From Bacteroides intestinalis DSM 17393 (GTDB taxonomy: Bacteria > Bacteroidota > Bacteroidia > Bacteroidales > Bacteroidaceae), in assembly GCF_000172175.1 (NCBI RefSeq), contig NZ_ABJL02000006.1, positions 372,001 to 436,000 on the forward strand: 64,000 nucleotides of DNA, in the 5' to 3' direction. Below, piece after piece: positions 18,209-26,098 of this stretch. Numbering within the stretch: position 1 is the first letter of the stretch; each line of letters starts with the position of its first letter. The position numbers and the translations under genes were made by a program. The notes beneath the pieces are model-generated. The model did no database searches, had not been told where the DNA came from, and saw nothing but the letters and a program-made list of their open reading frames with translations.

Positions 18209-20530
18209 ATGAAGAAAGTTTTCAGAAGAACAAGTGTCCTGTTAGCAGCAGCGTTTCTTAGCACTGCTGCCATACAGGCACAAAAGTCTCCGCAGGACAT
18301 GGATCGCTTCATCGATGCATTGATGAAGAAGATGACTGTAGAGGAAAAGATCGGTCAGCTGAACCTACCCGTTTCCGGCGAGATCGTCACCGGGCAGGCA
18401 CAAAACAGCGATGTGGCAAAAAAGATTGAACAAGGGCTCGTGGGCGGACTCCTCAACCTGAAAGGGGTGGAGAAGATACGCGATGTACAAAAACTGGCCA
18501 TAGAGAAGTCACGCCTGGGCATCCCCCTGATATTCGGCATGGACGTAGTGCATGGTTACGAAACCATTTTCCCTATTCCATTAGGCCTCTCCTGTTCCTG
18601 GGATATGGAAGCCATCAGGAAATCTGCCCGCGTTGCAGCCATCGAGGCCAGTGCTGATGGTATTTCCTGGACATTCAGCCCGATGGTAGACATCAGCCGT
18701 GATCCGCGCTGGGGACGCGTCAGCGAGGGTAACGGCGAAGACCCATTCTTGGGTGGAGCCATCGCTAAAGCAATGGTATCGGGTTATCAGGGTATCGACC
18801 TCAACAACCAACTGAAGCGCAACGATGAAATTATGGCATGTGTAAAGCACTTCGCACTGTATGGTGCCGGAGAAGCCGGACGTGATTACAATACCGTAGA
18901 TATGAGTCGTAACCGTATGTTCAACGAATACATGTATCCCTACCAAGCTGCCGTAGATGCAGGTGTAGGCAGCGTAATGGCGTCTTTCAACGAAATAGAC
19001 GGCATACCAGCCACGGCCAATAAATGGCTGATGACCGACGTACTGCGCAAGCAATGGGGCTTCGACGGCTTTGTGGTGACAGACTTTACCGGTATCTCCG
19101 AAATGATAGCGCACGGCATCGGTGACTTGCAGACTGTTTCCGCACGTGCACTCAATGCAGGCGTGGATATGGACATGGTAAGTGAAGGCTTCACGGGTAC
19201 AATCAAGAAATCCATAGACGAAGGCAAGATCAGTATGGAAACCCTGGACAAAGCCTGTCGCCGCATCCTTGAAGCCAAATACAAACTGGGATTATTCGAC
19301 AATCCTTATAAGTACTGCGACCTGAAACGCCCGAAGCGTGACATCTTCACCAAGGAACATCGCGACGCTGCTCGTAAGATTGCGGGAGAGAGCTTTGTAC
19401 TCCTGAAAAACGACAAGTCAGGTTCCTCTGCAAACCCAACACTTCCTTTGAAAAAAGAAGGTACGGTGGCTGTCATCGGCCCACTGGCAAATACCCGCAG
19501 TAACATGCCGGGTACCTGGAGTGTAGCCGCACGCCTCAACGACTATCCTTCTGTGTACGAAGGATTGAAAGAGATGATGAAAGGCAAGGTAAACATCACT
19601 TATGCCAAAGGTAGTAACCTCATCAGTGATGCAGCCTACGAAGAACGTGCCACAATGTTCGGCCGTTCATTAAATCGTGATAATCGTACAGACAAAGAGA
19701 TGCTGGATGAGGCGCTGAAAGTGGCCGCTAATGCAGATGTAATAATAGCCGCATTGGGAGAATCATCTGAAATGAGTGGTGAAAGTTCAAGCCGCACTAA
19801 CCTGGCTCTTCCCGATGTACAGCGCACTCTATTGGAAGCTTTGCTGAAAACTGGAAAGCCTGTTGTACTGACGCTCTTTACAGGTCGCCCACTAACGTTG
19901 ACTTGGGAACAGGAGCATGTGCCCGCCATCCTGAATGTATGGTTCGGTGGAAGTGAGGCAGCATACGCCATTGGCGATGTATTGTTCGGCGATGTAAATC
20001 CCAGCGGCAAACTAACGATGACATTCCCCAAAAACGTAGGCCAAATACCTTTGTTTTACAATCATAAAAATACCGGTCGTCCTTTACTTGAAGGCAAATG
20101 GTTCGAAAAATTCCGTAGTAATTACCTGGATGTAGACAACGATCCATTGTATCCATTCGGCTATGGTTTGTCGTATACCAACTTTCAATACAGCGACATA
20201 ACTCTGAGCGCCCCGACTATGGGACAGGATGGTTCTGTTACTGCTATGGTCACGGTAACCAATACCGGTAAGTACGATGGTGCAGAAGTAGTGCAACTTT
20301 ATATCCGTGACCTTGTAGGAAGCATCACCCGTCCGGTAAAAGAACTGAAAGGGTTTGATAAAATTTTCCTCAAAGCGGGTGAAAGTAAGACTGTATCTTT
20401 CAAAATCACTCCGGAATTACTGCGCTTCTACGACTATGAACTCAACTACGTAGCCGAACCGGGAGACTTCGACATAATGATCGGGGGGAACAGCCAAAGT
20501 GTAAAAACGACTCATCTGAGTTTGAAATAA
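18209..20530 (+). CDS. Glycoside hydrolase family 3 beta-glucosidase (copy 2)
   Basis: 773 residues, collinear with copy 1. It has a signal peptide (cleavage near IQAQ25), the TIM-barrel with GFVVTDFTGI (nucleophile Asp292, the same number as copy 1), KHFALYGAGEAGRDYN, the second domain with SGESSSR and the C-terminal Fn3-like domain with TVTNTGKYDGAEVVQLY. The main difference is a 2-residue shorter, divergent linker near 395-410 (NDKSGSSANPTLPLKK versus NAPLAAQKNAAPVLPLKK). Expected to hydrolyse beta-1,2-gluco-oligosaccharides to glucose in the periplasm. It is followed after 22 bp by the phosphatase-fold lipoprotein. Confidence 0.93.
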   Translation: MKKVFRRTSVLLAAAFLSTAAIQAQKSPQDMDRFIDALMKKMTVEEKIGQLNLPVSGEIVTGQAQNSDVAKKIEQGLVGGLLNLKGVEKIRDVQKLAIEKSRLGIPLIFGMDVVHGYETIFPIPLGLSCSWDMEAIRKSARVAAIEASADGISWTFSPMVDISRDPRWGRVSEGNGEDPFLGGAIAKAMVSGYQGIDLNNQLKRNDEIMACVKHFALYGAGEAGRDYNTVDMSRNRMFNEYMYPYQAAVDAGVGSVMASFNEIDGIPATANKWLMTDVLRKQWGFDGFVVTDFTGISEMIAHGIGDLQTVSARALNAGVDMDMVSEGFTGTIKKSIDEGKISMETLDKACRRILEAKYKLGLFDNPYKYCDLKRPKRDIFTKEHRDAARKIAGESFVLLKNDKSGSSANPTLPLKKEGTVAVIGPLANTRSNMPGTWSVAARLNDYPSVYEGLKEMMKGKVNITYAKGSNLISDAAYEERATMFGRSLNRDNRTDKEMLDEALKVAANADVIIAALGESSEMSGESSSRTNLALPDVQRTLLEALLKTGKPVVLTLFTGRPLTLTWEQEHVPAILNVWFGGSEAAYAIGDVLFGDVNPSGKLTMTFPKNVGQIPLFYNHKNTGRPLLEGKWFEKFRSNYLDVDNDPLYPFGYGLSYTNFQYSDITLSAPTMGQDGSVTAMVTVTNTGKYDGAEVVQLYIRDLVGSITRPVKELKGFDKIFLKAGESKTVSFKITPELLRFYDYELNYVAEPGDFDIMIGGNSQSVKTTHLSLK

Positions 20531-20552
20531 TAGTATTTTAAAACGAAGGAAC

Positions 20553-21413
20553 ATGAAACACAGAACTTTACTGACCTGCATGTGTGGTCTGATACTCTTT
20601 GGCAGTTGTAAAGACCAACCTACACAAAATGAGCAGCCATTGGAAGTTATGACTTTCAATATCCGCCTAGACGCCCCTTCAGATAGTGCCAACAATTGGA
20701 AATATCGTAAGGACAACGTTTGCAAGATGATTGCCTACTATCAGCCTGACTTGCTGGGAATGCAGGAAGTATGTCACAATCAGATGGAAGACCTAAAACT
20801 AGGTCTTCCGCAATATACCGCTTTGGGTGTAGGACGTGACGATGGCAAAGAAGCCGGTGAATATTGTCCGGTATTTTTCAAGACCGACCGGTTCACACTT
20901 GTGGAACATGGCAATTTTTCTCTCAGTGAACAGCCTGAAACTATAGGCGTCAGAGGCTGGGATGCATCTTATAACCGCATCACCACATGGGCTATATTAC
21001 AGAAAAAAAGCGATGGAAAAAAGCTGGTTTTCTTCAATACCCATCTGGACAATGACGGGAAAACAGCCCGCAAAGAAGGTGTACAACTTATCTTGAATAA
21101 AATCAAGGAAACCGCCCCTCACATGCCTGCAATCATCACCGGCGACTTCAATTGTACACCCGGCGAAGCTCCCCTGCAAACACTTGAAAAAGGAGGAATG
21201 AAAAATACATCCAAAGTAGCAACCGTCATGTATGGCCCGTCCTGGTCTTTCCATGACTTCGGTCGTTTGCCAATGGAAAAGCGTGTGTTGCTGGACTATG
21301 TATTTGTGACGAACGGAACAAAAACAGACCGCTACCGAGTCATTCAAGACACCCCGGAGAACGGTTTTCTTTCCGACCACAATCCCGTACTTGTTAATAT
21401 AACCCTTCAATAA
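20553..21413 (+). CDS. Endonuclease/exonuclease/phosphatase-family lipoprotein
   Basis: 286 residues; lipobox LFGSC, Cys19 followed by KDQ, which resembles the Bacteroides lipoprotein export signal. All core motifs of the DNase I/EEP metal-dependent phosphodiesterase fold are visible: MTFNIR, GMQEV, NTHLDNDG, GDFNCTPG and the C-terminal SDHNPV. A good ribosome-binding site (AAGGA) sits before the ATG. It lies between GH3 and GH144 of copy 2 only and is 8 bp from GH144, so it is part of that operon. Substrate unknown; because bacterial beta-1,2-glucans can carry phosphoglycerol or similar groups, removal of such substituents is an attractive inference. A surface nuclease/phosphodiesterase role is the alternative. 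Confidence 0.85.
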   Translation: MKHRTLLTCMCGLILFGSCKDQPTQNEQPLEVMTFNIRLDAPSDSANNWKYRKDNVCKMIAYYQPDLLGMQEVCHNQMEDLKLGLPQYTALGVGRDDGKEAGEYCPVFFKTDRFTLVEHGNFSLSEQPETIGVRGWDASYNRITTWAILQKKSDGKKLVFFNTHLDNDGKTARKEGVQLILNKIKETAPHMPAIITGDFNCTPGEAPLQTLEKGGMKNTSKVATVMYGPSWSFHDFGRLPMEKRVLLDYVFVTNGTKTDRYRVIQDTPENGFLSDHNPVLVNITLQ

Positions 21414-21421
21414 AAGTAGAT

Positions 21422-22744
21422 ATGAAGATACAATATAGCTTATTACTGCTCTTATTACTATCAGGCTTTACACAATGTAAAAGCCCGACAGTAAAATCCG
21501 GTTCCATAAGCGACGAAGCACTGATGGATACCATACAACGCCGCACCTTCAACTATTTCTGGGAAGGTGCCGAACCTAACAGCGGACTGGCATGTGAGCG
21601 CATCCATATGGACGGCATCTATCCCGAAGATGACCAGCACGTAGTAACTACCGGTGGCAGTGGTTTCGGAATTATGGCTATATTGGCAGGTATCGACCGC
21701 GGATACATCACCCGTGAAGAAGGACTGGCCCGTATGGAAAAGATTGTTTCTTTCCTCGAGACTGCCGATCGGTTTCATGGTGCTTATCCTCACTGGTGGT
21801 ATGGAGATACCGGCAAAGTGAAACCTTTCGGTCAGAAAGATAATGGAGGCGATCTCGTAGAAACAGCATTCCTTATGCAGGGCTTACTAGCCGTACACCA
21901 ATATTACGTCAGCGGTTCGACCGAAGAGCAAGCCCTAGCCGTACGTATCGACACCCTTTGGCGTGAAGTAGACTGGAACTTCTATCGACAAAACGATCAG
22001 AACGTGCTTTACTGGCATTGGAGTCCCGAATACGGTTGGGAAATGAATTTTCCGGTATATGGTTACAACGAGTGCCTCATCATGTACATCCTTGCCGCCG
22101 CCTCTCCTACACACAGTATTCCCGCCGAGGTCTATCACGATGGTTGGGCAGAGCAAGGTGCTATTGTCGATCCCCATAAAGTAGAAGATATCGAACTTCA
22201 CCTGCGTTACCAAGGGTGCGAAGCCGGTCCCCTTTTCTGGGCACACTATTCATTCCTCGGATTAGATCCGACAAATCTATCCGACAAATACTGTCCCGGT
22301 TATCTCGATGAGATGCGCAATCTCACCCTTATCAATCGCGCCTATTGTATCCGTAACCCCAAGCAATGGAAGGGTTTTGGACCTGACTGTTGGGGACTGA
22401 CAGCCAGTTATTCCGTTAACGGATACGCTGCCCATGCCCCTAATGAGCTTGCAGACCATGGCGTCATCTCTCCCACTGCCGCTCTTTCTTCCATTGTCTA
22501 TACTCCTGAATATTCATTGGAAGTAATGCGCCATCTTTATAAAATGGAGGATAGAGTGCTCGGACCTTATGGTTTCTATGATGCCTTCAGTGAAACAGAA
22601 GATTGGTATCCTAAGCGCTATCTTGCTATAGACCAAGGACCTATAGTCGTAATGATAGAAAACTATCGTACAGGATTATTATGGAAACTCTTCATGAGTC
22701 ATCCCGATGTACAGACAGGATTAAAAAAACTGGGATTTAAATAG
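21422..22744 (+). CDS. GH144-type (glycoamylase-like) beta-1,2-glucanase, lipoprotein (copy 2)
   Basis: 440 residues with lipobox FTQC (Cys19). It is collinear with copy 1 from DEALMDTIQRRTFNYFWEG to the C-terminus, keeping GGSGFGIM, PHWWYGDTGKVKPFGQ, DNGGDLVETAFL, WSPEYGW and DCWGLTASYSV. The lipoprotein leader is unrelated to copy 1, so the two may localise or sort differently. It should cut beta-1,2-glucan or release short oligomers for the GH3 enzyme. Last gene of the copy 2 operon; a terminator follows immediately. Confidence 0.85.
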   Translation: MKIQYSLLLLLLLSGFTQCKSPTVKSGSISDEALMDTIQRRTFNYFWEGAEPNSGLACERIHMDGIYPEDDQHVVTTGGSGFGIMAILAGIDRGYITREEGLARMEKIVSFLETADRFHGAYPHWWYGDTGKVKPFGQKDNGGDLVETAFLMQGLLAVHQYYVSGSTEEQALAVRIDTLWREVDWNFYRQNDQNVLYWHWSPEYGWEMNFPVYGYNECLIMYILAAASPTHSIPAEVYHDGWAEQGAIVDPHKVEDIELHLRYQGCEAGPLFWAHYSFLGLDPTNLSDKYCPGYLDEMRNLTLINRAYCIRNPKQWKGFGPDCWGLTASYSVNGYAAHAPNELADHGVISPTAALSSIVYTPEYSLEVMRHLYKMEDRVLGPYGFYDAFSETEDWYPKRYLAIDQGPIVVMIENYRTGLLWKLFMSHPDVQTGLKKLGFK

Positions 22745-22748
22745 AAAC

Positions 22749-22794
22749 ATGGGGAGAGACTTTCATATTAAGAAGAATCTTCCCATATTTTTTG
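22749..22794 (+). terminator. Rho-independent terminator after copy 2
   Basis: ATGGGGAGA (22749-22757) pairs with TCTTCCCAT (22778-22786, one G-T pair), followed by ATTTTTTG. The T run overlaps the -33 box of the next promoter, giving a compact terminator-promoter junction. Confidence 0.75.
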
Positions 22795-22820
22795 CCCTTA
22801 CCTTAAATTAACTATCTTTG
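22791..22820 (+). promoter_or_regulatory. Promoter of the propeller/LuxR regulator gene
   Basis: TTTG (22791-22794), an 18-bp spacer and TATCTTTG (22813-22820). The leader is about 48 nt. It shows that the regulator is expressed separately from the operon it follows. Confidence 0.75.
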
Positions 22821-22874
22821 TCCCAAGAATAACAATAAGGTCATGGCCTTTTCTAACCTTTATTCAACCTATTT

Positions 22875-25703
22875 ATGGACATCCGAAAGAACATCATCAT
22901 AACCTGTGTGTCCCTTTTTGTCTGCGCTACCCTATTTGCCAATCAAAAACCTTATGTCACCAACCTCTCACGTGACAAATATCACGCTGCCAATAAAAAT
23001 TGGTCTATCGGGCAAGATGAAAAAGGCATCATGTACTTCGGAAACAGCATCGGGTTACTGGCATCCGACGGTATGGAATGGAAACTTTATCAAACGCCGA
23101 ATGCCAGCATCGTGCGTGCCATTGCCGTAGAATCGCATCAGACCATATATAGTGGTGGTTCCGAGGACCTGGGTCGCTGGGATCGCGACCAATCGGGAGA
23201 GTTGAAATACACTTCCCTCAAAGGATTAATTAAAGGAGACAATCCACTCGACAATCAAAGTTTCTGGCGCATTTGGATAGATGGTAATAAAGTATATTTC
23301 CAATCCTTCAGCCACATCTATGTATACGACCATCAAACAATCACTCCCATCGACGGGCCAAGCGCTTTTCTACTACTGCTGAAAGTACGAAGTGAATACT
23401 GGGTACAGGAAATGTACGGTGCCCTTTATCAACTGAATAATGGAATACTCGGCAAAATTCCCGGAAGCGAATTCCTGAACGGTACTACCACTCGCGTCAT
23501 CCTGCCTTACGACACTGACCGCTATTTGATAGGTACTTCCACCGGAGAAATTTACATCTATGACCAAAAGAACTTTATTCCTTGGAACCTATCTCTTTCC
23601 CGACAGTTAAGAGGCCAGGAATTAAACTGTGCTATCTATTCCGCCAAACGGAACACTTATTATCTGGGTACGCAACTTAGCGGTGTATATGAGGTCGATA
23701 CCCACGGAAACATCCTCAACCATTTCTCTACCACCAACATTCTTCAGAACAATACCGTTCTGTCTCTCTACGAAGATAATCAGAATAACATCTGGGCAGC
23801 CCTGGATCGCGGTCTCGCCTACATTCGCTATACTGACGGATTGAGTTACTACCGTTCTACCGATGGTGGATTCGGGGGTATATATGATGCTACTATCTGG
23901 CATGACAACCTGCTTATCGGTACAAATCAGGGAATCTACTATACCCAGTATAACAAACTCAATGAGCTGGATGTATTCTCCTCTCTCAAATTAATAGAAG
24001 GTACACAGGGACAAGTATGGTCTTTTCGAAAAATAGATGGACGATTATTCTGTGCACACACCAACGGATTACTGGAAATCCTTCCCGACTTCCGCATCCG
24101 CCACCCTTACCGTGTCAATACCGGAGTCTTCCGTACACTGGAGGCAACCATCAATGGGAAACAGATACAAATCATTATTACCTACGATAACTTGCTGATA
24201 CTGAACAGAACTACCGGAGAATTAAATTCCATGCGACAGATATCCGACCCGATATATAATGCCGAAGTAGACCATCTTGGAAATATATGGTTGGAAACCG
24301 CCAGTCGGGGCGTATATAAATGTCGGCTGAATGATGAACAAAATGCCTTCCGCTATTATACTTATTATGGTAATGAAAAAGACAGTTCGCTCCCTGCCCG
24401 GCTGCAACTATTCAAATCGGGCGGACGTATCCTCTTCTTAGGCAATGACCTGTTTTATATCTATGACGAGGTCAACGACAACTTGCAACTTGAACAGCAC
24501 CTGAACCGCTGCTTCGAAACCATACATGATCTTAAACGTATCGTCCCCATTGATAGCGAAGAGAGTTGGGCCATTACCGGTTCATCAGTCTATCGTTTCT
24601 TTTACGACGGTTACATTGCACGTATCCGCGAAGCCTATAAAGTAGAAGCTGATAATCTCTCGCTCATCACTGCCTACGAGAACATCGCCGTCCTCAACGA
24701 CTCACTTTCACTTATTTGTCTGGATGCAGGCTTCATTCTCCATAACTCCCACCTCAGTAAGCGGCAGACCGTAGAGCTTTCCGCTCCTAATCTGGAGTTT
24801 ATTCATGCCGGAAAAGAGTTGAATGCAGGTTTTATAGATATTAACCAGAGCATCCACATCCCTTTTCAAGACAATACAGTTACTGTCGGTTTCTCTGTCA
24901 ATGCCGCATTTGCCGGAAATCTCTCTGTACAATACCAACTGGAGGAAATGGATAGCACCTGGAGTGCCCCGAAACAACTGAATAGCATTTCCTATGCCCG
25001 TCTACCACAAGGCAAGTATACATTGCGCCTGCGAACTACAGATGGACTGAATAATTACTCACCGGATACCCTTCTGGAATTTAATGTACTTCCCCCCTGG
25101 TACAATACCGTTTGGTGGTATCTGACCTGCTGTGCCCTCATCATTGCTGCCTTATTCGGTACCTTCTACCTGATGAAACGGCGCCTGCAAACCAAACATC
25201 TGCGCCGTATGAAAGCCCAGGAAGCAGCACACTTGCGTTTGATGAACGAGCAACTCCAGAATGAAATCGAAGAAAAAGATGCTGAGATCTTCACTCAGAC
25301 TTCATTTATCATCCACAAGAACGAACTCATTCTGAAACTCAAAGAAATGGTAGATGATATCTGTGCCCGGAATACACAGAAAGGATTGATCCCCTTTTAT
25401 CAGAAGATAAACAATCTGCTCGCCAACAATCTCGACACCGAAGATGACTGGAAAATGTTCCTTATCAAGTTTGAGCAAAAGCATCGTAACTTCTTCAAGC
25501 GACTGAAAGAGATGCATCCGCAACTCACCAACAACGACCTCCGCCTCTGCGCCTGCCTCAGATTGAATATGGAGACCAAGGACATCGCTTCACTGATGAA
25601 CCTTTCAGTCCGTGCGGTAGAGAATAACCGGTACAGATTGAGAAAGAAGCTTGATTTGAAGCCTACACAAAACCTAAATGAATATTTTTTGAATATTGAC
25701 TAA
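22875..25703 (+). CDS. Membrane-spanning sensor-regulator: beta-propeller, Y_Y_Y domain and LuxR-type HTH
   Basis: 942 residues. A signal peptide (1-22) is followed by a long periplasmic region of reg_prop-type propeller repeats (about 30-650, e.g. NIWAALDRGLAYI, NIWLETASRGVYK) and a Y_Y_Y domain (about 665-735, YQLEEMDSTWSAP to YTLRLRTTDGLNNYS). One transmembrane helix lies at about 747-768 (WWYLTCCALIIAALFGTFYLM), then a coiled coil (about 770-815) and a C-terminal HTH (about 884-942, LTNNDLRLCACLRLNMETKDIA, VRAVENNRYRLRKKL, in pieces). Unlike hybrid two-component regulators it has no kinase, receiver or AraC domain, so ligand sensing in the periplasm would be passed directly to the DNA-binding end. 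Position after the duplicated glucan locus suggests it activates both copies (inference). Confidence 0.85.
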   Translation: MDIRKNIIITCVSLFVCATLFANQKPYVTNLSRDKYHAANKNWSIGQDEKGIMYFGNSIGLLASDGMEWKLYQTPNASIVRAIAVESHQTIYSGGSEDLGRWDRDQSGELKYTSLKGLIKGDNPLDNQSFWRIWIDGNKVYFQSFSHIYVYDHQTITPIDGPSAFLLLLKVRSEYWVQEMYGALYQLNNGILGKIPGSEFLNGTTTRVILPYDTDRYLIGTSTGEIYIYDQKNFIPWNLSLSRQLRGQELNCAIYSAKRNTYYLGTQLSGVYEVDTHGNILNHFSTTNILQNNTVLSLYEDNQNNIWAALDRGLAYIRYTDGLSYYRSTDGGFGGIYDATIWHDNLLIGTNQGIYYTQYNKLNELDVFSSLKLIEGTQGQVWSFRKIDGRLFCAHTNGLLEILPDFRIRHPYRVNTGVFRTLEATINGKQIQIIITYDNLLILNRTTGELNSMRQISDPIYNAEVDHLGNIWLETASRGVYKCRLNDEQNAFRYYTYYGNEKDSSLPARLQLFKSGGRILFLGNDLFYIYDEVNDNLQLEQHLNRCFETIHDLKRIVPIDSEESWAITGSSVYRFFYDGYIARIREAYKVEADNLSLITAYENIAVLNDSLSLICLDAGFILHNSHLSKRQTVELSAPNLEFIHAGKELNAGFIDINQSIHIPFQDNTVTVGFSVNAAFAGNLSVQYQLEEMDSTWSAPKQLNSISYARLPQGKYTLRLRTTDGLNNYSPDTLLEFNVLPPWYNTVWWYLTCCALIIAALFGTFYLMKRRLQTKHLRRMKAQEAAHLRLMNEQLQNEIEEKDAEIFTQTSFIIHKNELILKLKEMVDDICARNTQKGLIPFYQKINNLLANNLDTEDDWKMFLIKFEQKHRNFFKRLKEMHPQLTNNDLRLCACLRLNMETKDIASLMNLSVRAVENNRYRLRKKLDLKPTQNLNEYFLNID

Positions 25704-26027
25704 ATAGATCAGGTATTATCTCTCATCTTTAAAGATTTCATCCTAAAGATGTAACGTGATGAAAAGTATCTGTAACATCATCCTGACCAGGCAATAAAAA
25801 CATCATCTATCTTTGTCGGCAGATGTAAACCTCTTCAAAAAGATGGCTCTTTTCGCCGGAGTATTCGACGAGCACATTACACTGACTATTGCTCAGGAAT
25901 CCTGTGGTGACGGTGCTGCTGCATGGCGAGTTTCTGAAACGCTGGGTGAAGTGGAAACATTGATGAGCACTGGTGTAAATGGTGGGGCACAAATGATCCG
26001 TCTTTCCCTTAAACTTATTTGTTTTTA
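25704..26027. other. Gene-free interval with inverted repeat and orphan -7 box
   Basis: No convincing gene in this stretch. CATCTTTA (25724-25731) and TAAAGATG (25744-25751) form an inverted repeat shortly after the regulator stop. TATCTTTG at 25808-25815 matches a -7 box, but no TTTG sits at the right distance upstream. Short open frames exist on both strands around 25.81-26.0 kb, without a start signal or family resemblance. Confidence 0.4.
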
Positions 26028-26068
26028 CGGTAAAAGTAATGTTTTACCGCAGAAACTTTTTATCTTTG
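26028..26068 (+). promoter_or_regulatory. Promoter region of the metallophosphoesterase gene with inverted repeat
   Basis: TATCTTTG at 26061-26068 is a good -7 box, but no TTTG lies at the standard distance. Instead CGGTAAAA (26028-26035) and TTTTACCG (26042-26049) form an 8-bp inverted repeat where the -33 region should be, as expected for an activator- or repressor-controlled promoter. Confidence 0.6.
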
Positions 26069-26098
26069 GGGGAACACTTACTAATACCCCCAAAAATC

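Larger units (their letters stand above)
13532..22744 (+). repeat. Tandem duplicated glucan-utilization cassette, copy 2
   Basis: Second copy of the susC-susD-GH3-GH144 block, collinear with 4530-13238, with an additional lipoprotein gene (20553-21413) between GH3 and GH144. It has its own promoter and terminator, so the two copies can be expressed independently. Confidence 0.9.

Noticed and set aside
4530..22744. Assembly duplication artefact
   Set aside because: The copies differ throughout at synonymous sites, in leaders, spacers and gene content, so they are true paralogous cassettes.
26039..26098. Longer N-terminus of the metallophosphoesterase
   Set aside because: The promoter -7 box lies inside it and it would bury the signal peptide; the start at 26099 is used.
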